From JANRIC01 sp033765345 (GTDB taxonomy: Bacteria; Bacteroidota; Bacteroidia; Cytophagales; Microscillaceae), in the NCBI GenBank assembly GCA_033765345.1, contig JANRIC010000261.1:1-57732 (forward strand): a stretch of DNA of 57,732 bases. The letters are read 5' to 3'. Position numbers and translations under genes: made by a program. Shown piece by piece: positions 1-8,817 of this stretch. How positions within the stretch are numbered: position 1 is the stretch's first letter; the number at the start of each line of letters is the position of its first letter. The notes under the pieces were generated by a model. The model saw nothing but the letters and a program-made list of their open reading frames with translations, was not told the origin of the DNA and searched no databases.

Positions 1-80
1 AAGGGAATTAAGGGAATTAAGGGAATTAAGGGAATTAAGGGAATTAAGGGGGGCTGCTTAATTCTTAATTCTTAATTCTT
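1..80. repeat. 9-bp and 7-bp tandem repeats at window edge
   Basis: Five head-to-tail copies of the 9-mer aagggaatt occupy positions 1-45 and run off the left edge. They are followed by a G-run and then three copies of the 7-mer cttaatt (57-77). The two arrays are partly complementary: gaattaag at 41-48 pairs exactly with cttaattc at 57-64 across an 8-base loop. The hairpin lies just past the stop codon of the minus-strand gene that ends at 90, so it could help terminate that transcript. The repeats themselves look like simple slippage-prone sequence. Confidence 0.8.
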
Positions 81-89
81 TTAATTGCT

Positions 90-746
90 TTAATTCTCTT
101 CCAATATAGATACTTTGAGCATTACATCGTATTTGGCTCTGAATTTTCGGAAATTATATTCGCGGGGAAGGTCATACCCTTGCTCGGACGGATCAAAGTA
201 GTCGGTATTTACGCCGATGAGGTCATCTTGGCGCAGGTGTTTATAGATTTTTTTGGCTAGTTCAAAAAGTAGCCCTCCGATCACGATTGGCGTAATGGAT
301 GATTTTTTGGTGACAGCATCCCAGATGTCCTCGAGGTCGGTTTTTTTATTTTTATTGATATCTTGTGCCAGTGTTTTTACGGTTAAATCCATACTTTCTT
401 TCCAGTTGAATTTTTCAGGTTTGACGATCTGTGTGTATCCTTTTTTCAGTTCATCATAAATATCAGCATTGTCTTTTTCATAGAGAGAAAGTATCACAGC
501 AAAATACTGTGCATCTCCGATATTCACGATCAGGTCATTGGTTTCGGGTCGCCAGCCTAGTCCTTTTTCTACCTTTTTTTTGATCTCGGATACTTTGCCG
601 AATAGTGGGCTTTCGCTGGACGGGACAAGGGCATTATTTTCTACCTTAGAGGCGATGACCATAACGGCATAATAAATCTCATCTTTGCCAAACTCACGGG
701 TGGTACGATTACAAAAAATCTTAGGGATTTCAATTTTGATTTTCAT
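90..746 (-). CDS. Hypothetical protein, 218 aa
   Basis: I do not recognise this family. The protein is soluble, charged and mixed alpha/beta in character. It has no signal peptide, and its only strongly hydrophobic stretch is a short one around residues 150-165 (TPIVIGGLLFELAKKIY), too amphipathic to call a membrane helix. The N-terminus (MKIKIEIPKIFC) and the segment YYAVMVIASK look like core beta strands. It stands alone: its stop abuts the tandem repeats at the window edge and 317 bp separate its start from the next gene. ATG at 746 is the only reasonable start, and the frame is uninterrupted with normal codon use. Real gene: likely. Function: unknown. Confidence 0.7.
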   Translation of the reverse strand: MKIKIEIPKIFCNRTTREFGKDEIYYAVMVIASKVENNALVPSSESPLFGKVSEIKKKVEKGLGWRPETNDLIVNIGDAQYFAVILSLYEKDNADIYDELKKGYTQIVKPEKFNWKESMDLTVKTLAQDINKNKKTDLEDIWDAVTKKSSITPIVIGGLLFELAKKIYKHLRQDDLIGVNTDYFDPSEQGYDLPREYNFRKFRAKYDVMLKVSILEEN

Positions 747-1063
747 GGATGCTAAGTTTTTGATTGATACTTAAAAAAATGGTGGATTGTTGTACAAATT
801 GCAAACATTTCTTCATTTTTCAAAGTGTTTGGTGTGATTTAAATCATTTATATCAAGAAACCAGAGAGTCAGAAAATTTTCAAAGCTTTTTTTTAGAAAA
901 AATGTACTCCTGAAAATCCAGGCAGATGCCTAAGGCAGTATGATTGACCCTATACACTATTACTTAATCCTGATTCTTAGCTGTGTAAGAAAACCTCATT
1001 TCGGAGATTGCTTCATGACGAATAAAGCAGAATATTGTATACTCATTAAAACAAAATTCTGCT
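747..1063. other. Intergenic region, nothing recognised
   Basis: This AT-rich stretch of 317 bp lies between two genes that diverge from it. I see no TAnnTTTG promoter element, no RNA-like hairpin and no convincing short gene. The short open frame that begins at 940 overlaps the next gene in another frame and is not supported. Confidence 0.6.
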
Positions 1064-1657
1064 ATGCAAAAAGTTATACTGTTGGGGCTGTTGCTTCTTA
1101 CCACGCCCTTATTGCCGTCCCTTGCCCAGGGGCGCTATCGCCACGAGGCTTATAAAGCCATTGATTTTTTTCATGAAGCAGGAGCTACTGGCATTTTGGT
1201 AGCTACGCCCAATACTACGGTGACCATGCCCGCATTTAGTTACAAACCCCGACTGAGTTTCGGCCTAAACAGAGCCTACAGCATTTCTTTTAGTATGCCT
1301 CTCAGCTTATTTCTAAATTATCACGTCATAGGTGAAAATGGCAAAAGACAAGTCAAGCTCGGTTATGAAATCCCCATTAGCGTTGATCTGAATATCGGTT
1401 TGGGGTCTACTTCCAAATGCCGTGAAGACATCGGTTTTTTTATCGGAGCGGGTTTTGGAATGAGTGAAGTATCTATTTCCCAACTGGAATCCAGCAATTC
1501 GCAGGATAGCAAAATTGCCGGAAATTACGGACATCTGGGCTTTAGATTACCGCTCAAAAACAGACATACCTACAGCCTGAGTGCCTACACGATCTGGGGA
1601 GCTTTTCACCGCAAAGTTTTCGGATTCAGAGTATTATATAGCTTGTATAAATACTAA
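1064..1657 (+). CDS. Secreted, probable outer-membrane beta-barrel protein
   Basis: 197 aa with a clear signal peptide (MQKVILLGLLLLTTPLLPSLAQ, cleavage after AQ at about residue 22). The mature part has alternating hydrophobic/polar stretches such as RLSFGLNRAYSISFSMPLSL and a glycine-rich strand FFIGAGFGMSEVSIS. It ends in an aromatic strand (FGFRVLYSLYKY), as small outer-membrane barrels do. This suggests an 8-stranded barrel or a related surface protein, but no named family was recognised. ATG 1064 is chosen because it starts the signal peptide directly. The gene is monocistronic, with more than 200 bp on each side. Confidence 0.7.
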   Translation: MQKVILLGLLLLTTPLLPSLAQGRYRHEAYKAIDFFHEAGATGILVATPNTTVTMPAFSYKPRLSFGLNRAYSISFSMPLSLFLNYHVIGENGKRQVKLGYEIPISVDLNIGLGSTSKCREDIGFFIGAGFGMSEVSISQLESSNSQDSKIAGNYGHLGFRLPLKNRHTYSLSAYTIWGAFHRKVFGFRVLYSLYKY

Positions 1658-1883
1658 AATCATTGATCATCCGAAGTATTTTTTTACGAGCTTTAAATTT
1701 AGGGCATAAAGTATGTATCATTATTTACAGTTCTCCTTGTTTTGTGTACCGCCATAGTCTTTTGTTTTGAATAATCGCTTTATAAGCTTTTTAGCAAGTA
1801 GAAAAAGTATTTTTTTGCCCTATTCAGTGGTTGCTTTGTGATATTTAATTTCTATTTCCCCCCAAAAATCCCTATTTTTGGCT

Positions 1884-2798
1884 ATGACCAAAGTAGAAGT
1901 CCACAAAAAAGCAAGCCTGGCAGGGCATACAGATTGTATTTATACGCTCTGCCCTAGCCCCAATGATCAGTTTTTTTTCTCTTCCGGTGGCGATGGTATT
2001 GTAGCTCGCTGGGATTTGGCAAACCCCGAGATCGGCGATCTGATCGTGCGGGTGCCCAATTCTGTATATGCCCTGTATTGCCTCCAAGCACAAAAACAAC
2101 TGCTTGTCGGGCAGAATTTTGAAGGTTTGCACCTCATTGATTTGGAAAATAAGCAGGAAATTCGCTCAGTAAAACTTACAGATGCGGCTATTTTTGATAT
2201 TCAATGTTATGGTTCGGATATTTTTGTAGCTTGCGGAGATGGCGTGGTCATTGTGGTAGATTATGAAACTTTCGCCCTACGCAAACACCTGAAGGCTTCA
2301 GACAAAAGTGCCCGCTGCCTCAGTATCAACCCCATAGAACGGGAATTTGCCGTAGGATACAGTGATCATAGCATTAAAATTTTCGGACTCCAGGACTTGG
2401 ACCTTCACCAGAGCCTACAGGCACATAAAAATTCGGTATTTGCCCTACGCTACACGCCTGACGGGCAGTATCTTCTCAGCGGCAGCCGCGATGCCCATCT
2501 GAAGGTTTGGGAGGTAGAAAAAAAATATGCCCTGTATGAATCCATAGTGGCGCATTTATATGCTATTAATCACCTGGATTTCAGCCCTGACGGCAATTAT
2601 ATGGCTACTTGCAGTATGGATAAATCGGTGAAGGTCTGGGACATCAAAACCTGGCAACTCATCAAAGTCATTGACAAAGCAAGGCACGCTGGGCACGGTA
2701 CTTCGGTAAATAAACTGCTATGGTCTGCGTACGAAAATCTCCTTATTTCGGGAAGCGATGACCGCCTAATTTCGGTCTGGGATTTGACTTTTTTATGA
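1884..2798 (+). CDS. WD40 repeat beta-propeller protein
   Basis: About 304 aa made almost entirely of WD40 repeats, roughly seven blades, which predicts one closed beta-propeller. Typical blade ends are visible: DGIVARWDLA, DAHLKVWEVE, DKSVKVWDIK and DDRLISVWDLT, each preceded by the usual S(G/C)S or GH element (for example LAGHTDCIYTL near the N-terminus and FSPDGNYMATCSMD near the C-terminus). There is no signal peptide, so it should be cytoplasmic. Such proteins are scaffolds, and the partner is not evident from the context. The start is set at ATG 1884; a TTG two codons upstream is possible. It precedes the divIVA-like gene by 92 bp on the same strand. Confidence 0.88.
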   Translation: MTKVEVHKKASLAGHTDCIYTLCPSPNDQFFFSSGGDGIVARWDLANPEIGDLIVRVPNSVYALYCLQAQKQLLVGQNFEGLHLIDLENKQEIRSVKLTDAAIFDIQCYGSDIFVACGDGVVIVVDYETFALRKHLKASDKSARCLSINPIEREFAVGYSDHSIKIFGLQDLDLHQSLQAHKNSVFALRYTPDGQYLLSGSRDAHLKVWEVEKKYALYESIVAHLYAINHLDFSPDGNYMATCSMDKSVKVWDIKTWQLIKVIDKARHAGHGTSVNKLLWSAYENLLISGSDDRLISVWDLTFL

Positions 2799-2806
2799 TT
2801 GTTTTT

Positions 2807-2834
2807 TTGTTCAACAATATTATCCGTATATTTA
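2807..2834 (+). promoter_or_regulatory. Possible promoter for the divIVA-like/folB/chaN-like run
   Basis: TTG at 2807-2809, a 17-base spacer, then TATATTTA at 2827-2834. This matches the Bacteroidota consensus TTG-N17-23-TAnnTTTG except for the last base. It lies 57 bp upstream of the ATG at 2891. Confidence 0.4.
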
Positions 2835-2890
2835 AGCCCTATAGAATTGATTAATCACTCATTATATTAAGCCCCTAGCAATAAACTATT

Positions 2891-3613
2891 ATGAAGATTA
2901 CGCCGATTGAGATAAAACAAAAAACCTTTACTACCAAATCTTTCGGAAAAGGCTACGACCGTGAAGAAGTGAATGCTTTTTTACTACTCCTCTCTCAGGA
3001 ATGGGAGAAAAAAATGGACGAAAACCGCGAGCTAAAGTTCAAGGCGGATTTTCTGGAAAAAGAAATTCAAAAATCCAAAGAAGTGGAAGGCTCTCTTTTC
3101 CGCACCCTCAAAACTGCCGAAGATACCAGTGCCAATATCATAGATCAAGCCCGTAAATCAGCCGAACTTAAAGTGCGTGAGGCACAGCTCAAAGCCGAAG
3201 TCATCCTCAATGATGCTCGTGAGCAAGCCAAAGCCATTGTCCAGAAAGCCCAAATCCGCTCTCGGGATACACTTGAAGATATGGTGAGCGAAGTACGTAA
3301 AATTGAGCGGGATTATCAGGACTTAGAGCATTTTAAAGATAATTTTATTGCTGAATTAAAGGTCTATATGAAAGAAGCCCTGGAGAAAGTCACTAAATAT
3401 GAAACTAAGGGCGGTAACCCGCTTTTTAAAGAAAAAGTCGTGATGGCTCAGGCTTACCTTGAAGAACGCAATGAATTCATTGATCAGCAAGAAGTCATTC
3501 AAAAACAGGAAAAAGAAAAGATGGAAGCAGAATCCAACCAAAAGGTGGTCGCTCAACCCGAACAAACTACCACGGATGAAGCCAATTCCTTCTTTGATGA
3601 AGTAAACTCCTGA
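2891..3613 (+). CDS. DivIVA domain-containing coiled-coil protein
   Basis: 240 aa. The N-terminus (MKITPIEIKQKTFTTKSFGK, then GYDREEVNAFLLLLSQEWE) is the DivIVA-type membrane-associating domain: the ITPxEIxxKxF start and the GYdxxEVdxFL pattern are diagnostic. Residues ~40-165 form a long coiled coil rich in A/K/E/Q (KAEVILNDAREQAKAIVQKA), and a low-complexity acidic tail follows residue 190. DivIVA proteins bind curved membrane and recruit division or cell-shape factors. In Bacteroidota the role of this variant is not defined. It is followed 13 bp later by folB, so the two are probably co-transcribed. Confidence 0.85.
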   Translation: MKITPIEIKQKTFTTKSFGKGYDREEVNAFLLLLSQEWEKKMDENRELKFKADFLEKEIQKSKEVEGSLFRTLKTAEDTSANIIDQARKSAELKVREAQLKAEVILNDAREQAKAIVQKAQIRSRDTLEDMVSEVRKIERDYQDLEHFKDNFIAELKVYMKEALEKVTKYETKGGNPLFKEKVVMAQAYLEERNEFIDQQEVIQKQEKEKMEAESNQKVVAQPEQTTTDEANSFFDEVNS

Positions 3614-3626
3614 GAAATCATCTTGT

Positions 3627-4010
3627 ATGGACAAAATTATCCTGGAAGGTCTGGAGTTTTTTGCTTACCACGGCTTCTATAAAGAAGAGCGCAAAATCGG
3701 CAACAAATACAATGTCGATCTGATCGTAGAAGCTGACCTGCACGAAGCAGCCGATAAAGATAAACTCTCATTTACAATCGATTATGAGACACTTTACCGA
3801 ATCATTCAGCAGGAGATGCAGCGTCCTTCCAAACTACTAGAGCACATTGCCCGGCAAATTATTATTCAAATTTACAGGCAATTCCCCGAAGTTAATTCTA
3901 TTGAGGTGAGTGTAGCCAAATTTAATCCACCCGTAGGAGGTGTCTGCAAATGGGCTAAAGTAACCCTCAAACGGAAAGCTGACGAATTAGCCAAAATGAT
4001 TAAAAATTAA
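3627..4010 (+). CDS. folB: Dihydroneopterin aldolase
   Basis: 127 aa, full length for the family. FolB converts 7,8-dihydroneopterin to 6-hydroxymethyl-7,8-dihydropterin plus glycolaldehyde in folate synthesis, as a cytoplasmic octamer. Diagnostic elements are LEGLEFFAYHGFYKEERKIG with the catalytic glutamate region at residues 20-21, the DYETLYRII segment that helps bind the pterin, and VAKFNPPVGG with the conserved lysine at residue 98. ATG 3627 follows the divIVA-like stop by 13 bp, and the next gene starts 5 bp after its stop, so this is a tight operon. Confidence 0.93.
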   Translation: MDKIILEGLEFFAYHGFYKEERKIGNKYNVDLIVEADLHEAADKDKLSFTIDYETLYRIIQQEMQRPSKLLEHIARQIIIQIYRQFPEVNSIEVSVAKFNPPVGGVCKWAKVTLKRKADELAKMIKN

Positions 4011-4015
4011 TATAT

Positions 4016-4888
4016 ATGCAGTTTTATTGGATTAGTTTTCTGGTTTTAAGTAGTTTTTTTATGGAAAAACCAGCGTATCGTATTTTTGACCAACAAGGAA
4101 AAGCAAGCGATTATGAAAAATTACTTGCAGAAGCCCAACAAGCAGATGTGGTTCTTTTTGGCGAATTACACAATAATCCGATTTGCCACTGGCTTCAACT
4201 CGAGCTAACACGTGATTTATACAACTTCAAAAAATCTGATCTTGTATTGGGTGCTGAAATGTATGAGTCTGACAATCAGTTGATCTTGAATGAATATTTG
4301 TCGGATTTGATCACCGAAAAACACCTACAAAGTGAAGCGAAAATTTGGGATAACTATCAGACAGATTACAAACCTGTATTAGATTTTGCCAAAAAAAACG
4401 CTATTCCATTCATAGCTACTAATATCCCCCGGCGTTATGCCAGTGTGGTTTCCAAAAAAGGACTAGATGCCCTCAGCGTACTTCCCAAAGAAGCCAAACA
4501 ATACATCGCCCCCCTGCCGATAGAGTTTGATGTATCGCTTCCGGCCTACGCCAATATGGTCAAAATGATGGGAGGCGCGCACGGCGGCAGTATGGGCGAC
4601 ATGAAGCCCGAATATTTCGCCCAGGCACAGGCCATTAAAGATGCTACGATGGCACATTTTATCTTGGAAAATCTCAAATCCGGACAGACATTGGTTCATT
4701 TCAACGGCTCTTACCACTCCGATAATTTTGAGAGCATTGTCTGGTATCTCAAAAAGCAAAAACCTAAGCTCAAAATAATGACGATTAGCTCGGTAGAGCA
4801 GGAAAGCATCGAGAATCTCGCCCAGGAAAACCAAAACAAAGCCGATTTTATTCTAACAATTCCACAATCTATGACCAAAACTTATTAA
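4016..4888 (+). CDS. ChaN family protein (Tiki/ChaN superfamily)
   Basis: 290 aa with a short hydrophobic N-terminus (MQFYWISFLVLSSFFM) that may act as a signal or anchor; no lipobox cysteine is present. The ChaN (DUF399) core is clear: VVLFGELHNNPICHWLQ near residue 50, GAEMYESDNQ, NIPRRYASVVSKKGL, and HFNGSYHSDNFESIVWYLKK near the C-terminus, supplying the conserved Glu/His residues of the family. The family is described as haem-binding or iron-regulated in proteobacteria and is related to TraB/Tiki proteases; the exact role here is unknown. It is the last gene of the run and ends at a strong terminator. Confidence 0.85.
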   Translation: MQFYWISFLVLSSFFMEKPAYRIFDQQGKASDYEKLLAEAQQADVVLFGELHNNPICHWLQLELTRDLYNFKKSDLVLGAEMYESDNQLILNEYLSDLITEKHLQSEAKIWDNYQTDYKPVLDFAKKNAIPFIATNIPRRYASVVSKKGLDALSVLPKEAKQYIAPLPIEFDVSLPAYANMVKMMGGAHGGSMGDMKPEYFAQAQAIKDATMAHFILENLKSGQTLVHFNGSYHSDNFESIVWYLKKQKPKLKIMTISSVEQESIENLAQENQNKADFILTIPQSMTKTY

Positions 4889-4889
4889 A

Positions 4890-4938
4890 AATAAAATCGG
4901 TAGAAACATCCTATTGTAAAGTTTCTACCGATTTTATT
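4890..4938. terminator. Bidirectional intrinsic terminator
   Basis: A perfect 18-bp inverted repeat (4890-4907 with 4921-4938; outer AATAAAAT, inner CGGTAGAAAC) flanks a 13-base loop. The arms carry A-runs on the left and T-runs on the right, so it can terminate transcripts from both sides. It sits exactly between the convergent ChaN-like gene (+) and the metalloprotease gene (-). Confidence 0.92.
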
Positions 4939-4965
4939 TGAATAAAAAGCCAACAAGGTCAAAGC

Positions 4966-7900
4966 CTAATTTACCTTCATCAGTCGGCGTTTGAGCATCC
5001 CCTTTTCACCTATGAATTCTAAAAGATAAATCCCCGAAGCATTCTGGGATAGATCCAATGAGTAAATTTCTTTTTGACTAAGTTTATTGATTTTGGATGT
5101 TTGGATCAGCTTCCCAGCGAGGTCGTAGATTTTGATGGTAAACGCTCCACGAGCTGCAAAATCCATATTTAGCTCAAATACATCCGAACTTGGATTGGGA
5201 TACACGTTCAAACCTGCTTCGGGAAGGAATTCCTCGATCGGATTAGCAATATCCAATACGATCTCAAAAGTATCTCTCAAGCTTTGAAAATCATCACTAT
5301 CTTTAATAATAAAAACAAAACTATCTTCAAGATTTGCCAGAGAATTATTGGGAAGATAATTAATCAGCCCGCTATCAATATCTGCTTGTGTAAAACTCGA
5401 TGCTGTACTCAGAATCGTACTATTTTTTCGGAGATTACCCAGCGTAGGCAAGGACTGTAAGGCATAGGTCAGATTTGCTGCATTATCTTCATTATCACCT
5501 GCTTGTAGTTGTGTATTTTCAATCACGTGCCCTCCCGATTTAGGGAAAGAGATCAATCCATCATTCAGCGATACAAAAGGCGGTGTATTGCCATTGCTAC
5601 CGTCTGTGGTACAGATTTCCAAACCCCAACTCAACAAAGTACCTCCGTCTAGGTTTTGCCCGTCAAAGATTTCAAGTGTCCAATCTCCTACGGTAGATTC
5701 TCCGGCAAAATCCCCCAAAACACCATCTGGTTGGTAAAATCCCATATCTGTGGGTGGGCATAAAAAATCGCTTTGTACGGCTTCATCATCCAAATTTACT
5801 CGGATATTATTTTCGTCATTGCAAATTTGATCAAATAAGGTCACCTTGGTGCCGGCGGGGCTGATGAGTTTTACGGTTAAATCCTTGATATAGGTATGAT
5901 CAATTTGAAGATTTAGCACATTGACATCATTGATCTGATAGTTTTGCTGGATTGTGAGGGTAGAATTCACGGTAGGATTACCGGAAGCACTGATTGTTTT
6001 AGGAACCTCGGTACTCTGATAAGTCGTACTACTCTGACAGTCCACAGTTTGAAAAGAAAACACTGAGGAGAAAGAGCCTTCCCCACAAATATTAAATGCT
6101 TTTACCCTCCAGAAATAGGTGATTCCTTGATCGAGACGATTGATTAATTCATAACTTGATTGCGTCAGGTTGCTACCTATCTCTACCACCTGATCAAAAT
6201 CTGCGTCTTTGGCAATTTGCACTTCATAGGATGCAACCAAGGGCGCATCCTGCCAATCTAGGGTGGGTTTCAGTGCCAGACCTGTATTTCCATTGGTCGG
6301 GTCAAGTAAACTTGGGACAGGTACGCCATTATTGATTTCAATGCTTACAGTTTGGTTTTTATTTTGGGTACCACTGATGGCAGTCACCTGGATGGTATAT
6401 GCACCTGTACTAATTCCGACGGTGTTGCCAATGGTTAATACAACATTGTCGCTAGTAGGTACAAAATTATTTTTACTGAAATTGGCTGTTGCACCCGCTG
6501 GGAGGTTGTTTACAGAAAGATTGACATTCTCTGTAAAAGCTCCAAAGGCAGCCAGTTGTACATCCAGTAAAATAGCATTGGGGGTACAAATTGATGCTTT
6601 TTCTGCGGGGATCAGCAATGAAAACGTAGGCTGTGGGGGAGCAACAATGGTAAAATTGGCATTGGAAATATCAAAAAAGACATTTCCTACGGCTTCTATT
6701 TTGATTCTGTTTTGTGTTCCGGGCAGGTTGGGCACTACCACTCTTTGGGTACCGTCGTTGGGAGTTTGTGCGGCCAAGACTGTGGAAAAAGTCTGCCCGC
6801 CATCTGTAGATAGAAGAATATTGACCTGTGTACAATTGATGGGGCTTTGGTTGGTCTTGGCTACATCCCAGGTAACGGTTTGGGTTGTGGCGGCTGTCCA
6901 ACTTTGAGAAGAATTGGGGGCAGTGATTAAAAAAGGTCCGGCTTGCCCGATCACATTGAGTATTGTCTGATCATTGTCTACACCGCCGACCGGCTGGTTA
7001 TCTCTCACCGTCAACCTAAAAGTGAGGGTACGGGTATAGCTGGGCAAAACCTCACCCAGGGTTTGTGTATTGTTAAGAATGTCGCTGAGCTTGGGAAAAA
7101 TACGGGTAGGGCTGGCCACTGGCGGGAATGAACGAAAGATCGGTGCATTTCCGGAGGGTGTATTGGGCGAGCCTGCCGGCCCTAGGTCAAATTGCTCCCA
7201 GCAATAAGTCAGATCATCTCCGTCGGCATCGGTAGCAGAGCCGGTCAGCGCAAAGGGAGTACCTATGGGGATATTCAGCCCGCTGATCCCTGCATCTACT
7301 ACCGGAGTGCGGTTTCCGGTAGCGGTGGTTAGGGGGCAATTATTCCCTTCACTTGTGGTAGAAAAGTCTACTATTTCGTCAAAACTTTTGGCGTGGAAAT
7401 AATCATGGCTGTTGTTTTGGATATTATCCGTATCGCAGAGCCCTGCATAAGCCATAATGGTAGAGCCGCTTCCGGGTTCGTAGGCTGCTGAAGATGAGCG
7501 ATTTCCATTACAACCTCCAGTAACACTATTAAAGGTATGTGCCGCACCAAACTGATGACCAATTTCGTGGGCTACATAATCTACATCAAAAGCATCTCCG
7601 ACAGGTGAAGCAACCCCAGTAACTCCACTTGCTTTAAAATTAGGAATACAAACCACCCCCAAGGCAGCCAATCCGCCGGCACCCGTGCTGAATGTGTGCC
7701 CTATATCATAGTTTAGGGTTCCTACGCTATCATCTATGACTTCCTGGCTTTCATCGATAAGCAGCCCTGGGTCATCATTGTTAAAAGGGTCGGTTGTAGC
7801 ATTCGTAAAAACGATCTTGCTATTATCTACTAAAGTAAAACCAATGGCCAACTCCCGATTATAAATTCCATTGATGCGGTTGATGGTAGTGACAATGGCG

Positions 7901-8649
7901 TTTTGAGCGGATGCTACGGTACCTCCGTGAAACTGCGTATATTCTCCGGTAGCAGCTACGGCCAAGCGATAGGTTCTCAATGAAGTACCGGATGCTTTGG
8001 CTTCGTTTTTATGGGTGGAGGTGTTTTGGTGTGTGGAGTTTCCTTTTTTACTTTCCGAAGGTTTATTTTTAGGATTTTCATTCAGTTGGCACACGAAGCT
8101 TTTTTTGTTTATGGCATCATACTGCATATCTTTTTTATAAAAAACCGCATACATATTTTCCTGATCATCATCGGTATAGGGATCAATGTACACTGTTCCT
8201 GTGGGGCTAATGACCATTGCGTGAAATCCGTGGCTAGTCCAATCCATTCGGAGGCTGGCTGAGGGGTCGTCTATACCTATCCCTGCAAAGGTTTTCACAT
8301 CGGGTAGTTTTGCAGCTAAATCAGGCGATAAGATAGCATGCTCTACGATTTGAAAGCGTTGCCAGCTTCCATCAGGTAGAGGTAGAAGGATCATACTACC
8401 TAATTTTACAGCTTCAAAAACCTGCCCTGATCGGATAGATTTGATAAATGTCTGAAAGCCCTGGGCTTCCAATTGGACGAGGCGATAGTGGTTCAGTGCT
8501 GAGGCAGATTTAGCCTTGTTGGAGGGCTGAGGCACATCTTGCCAGAAGTTGTCTTGAGCATCTAATGTATGGGGAGAAAATCCCCAGACTAAGCTCATAA
8601 AGAACCAGATAAAAAGAATTCTTGGAATTTGTCGCAAAAAAAGCATCAT
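4966..8649 (-). CDS. Secreted zinc metalloprotease with FnIII, P-domain and T9SS tail
   Basis: 1227 aa. Signal peptide at residues 1-31 (ends HTLDAQ). A propeptide region is followed by a reprolysin-like (metzincin, M12B-type) catalytic domain with the zinc motif HEIGHQFGAAHTFN at about residue 360 and a downstream Met-turn-like SGSTIMAYAG. After it come beta-sandwich modules, an FnIII-like domain (~775-865), a proprotein-convertase P-domain (~870-1015, ending GDWTLEIFDGQNLDGGTL), a cadherin-like segment and a T9SS type A sorting domain (~1140-1227; NVYPNPSSD, DLAGKLIQ, SGIYLLEF). It is expected to cross the outer membrane through the T9SS and be surface-attached or released, degrading extracellular protein. 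It lies alone between the terminator at 4.9 kb and the eCIS. I see nothing tying it to the eCIS as cargo. Confidence 0.93.
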   Translation of the reverse strand: MMLFLRQIPRILFIWFFMSLVWGFSPHTLDAQDNFWQDVPQPSNKAKSASALNHYRLVQLEAQGFQTFIKSIRSGQVFEAVKLGSMILLPLPDGSWQRFQIVEHAILSPDLAAKLPDVKTFAGIGIDDPSASLRMDWTSHGFHAMVISPTGTVYIDPYTDDDQENMYAVFYKKDMQYDAINKKSFVCQLNENPKNKPSESKKGNSTHQNTSTHKNEAKASGTSLRTYRLAVAATGEYTQFHGGTVASAQNAIVTTINRINGIYNRELAIGFTLVDNSKIVFTNATTDPFNNDDPGLLIDESQEVIDDSVGTLNYDIGHTFSTGAGGLAALGVVCIPNFKASGVTGVASPVGDAFDVDYVAHEIGHQFGAAHTFNSVTGGCNGNRSSSAAYEPGSGSTIMAYAGLCDTDNIQNNSHDYFHAKSFDEIVDFSTTSEGNNCPLTTATGNRTPVVDAGISGLNIPIGTPFALTGSATDADGDDLTYCWEQFDLGPAGSPNTPSGNAPIFRSFPPVASPTRIFPKLSDILNNTQTLGEVLPSYTRTLTFRLTVRDNQPVGGVDNDQTILNVIGQAGPFLITAPNSSQSWTAATTQTVTWDVAKTNQSPINCTQVNILLSTDGGQTFSTVLAAQTPNDGTQRVVVPNLPGTQNRIKIEAVGNVFFDISNANFTIVAPPQPTFSLLIPAEKASICTPNAILLDVQLAAFGAFTENVNLSVNNLPAGATANFSKNNFVPTSDNVVLTIGNTVGISTGAYTIQVTAISGTQNKNQTVSIEINNGVPVPSLLDPTNGNTGLALKPTLDWQDAPLVASYEVQIAKDADFDQVVEIGSNLTQSSYELINRLDQGITYFWRVKAFNICGEGSFSSVFSFQTVDCQSSTTYQSTEVPKTISASGNPTVNSTLTIQQNYQINDVNVLNLQIDHTYIKDLTVKLISPAGTKVTLFDQICNDENNIRVNLDDEAVQSDFLCPPTDMGFYQPDGVLGDFAGESTVGDWTLEIFDGQNLDGGTLLSWGLEICTTDGSNGNTPPFVSLNDGLISFPKSGGHVIENTQLQAGDNEDNAANLTYALQSLPTLGNLRKNSTILSTASSFTQADIDSGLINYLPNNSLANLEDSFVFIIKDSDDFQSLRDTFEIVLDIANPIEEFLPEAGLNVYPNPSSDVFELNMDFAARGAFTIKIYDLAGKLIQTSKINKLSQKEIYSLDLSQNASGIYLLEFIGEKGMLKRRLMKVN

Positions 8650-8817
8650 AGTATTGTATTGATTAATCTACAAAAGACAAGGTGCGCTCAATTTTATTCA
8701 TCTATCAAAATCGATAAGATGTATTCATCTCAATTTTTTTAAATACGGATAGTATCCTATTTTGGTAGCCTAAAAGACGGGAAGAATATGTTTAATTTAT
8801 GGTATTGAGTGATTTTT

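Noticed and set aside
940..1155. 71-aa frame overlapping the barrel-like protein gene
   Set aside because: It overlaps a signal-peptide-bearing gene in another frame and has no protein-like features.
1873..1880. TATTTTTG as a -7 promoter element of the WD40 gene
   Set aside because: It ends 3 bp before the ATG and has no TTG at the right distance, so it cannot serve this start.
4966..8649. Cargo toxin of the eCIS
   Set aside because: It has a signal peptide and a T9SS sorting domain, so it has its own export route; adjacency alone is not evidence.
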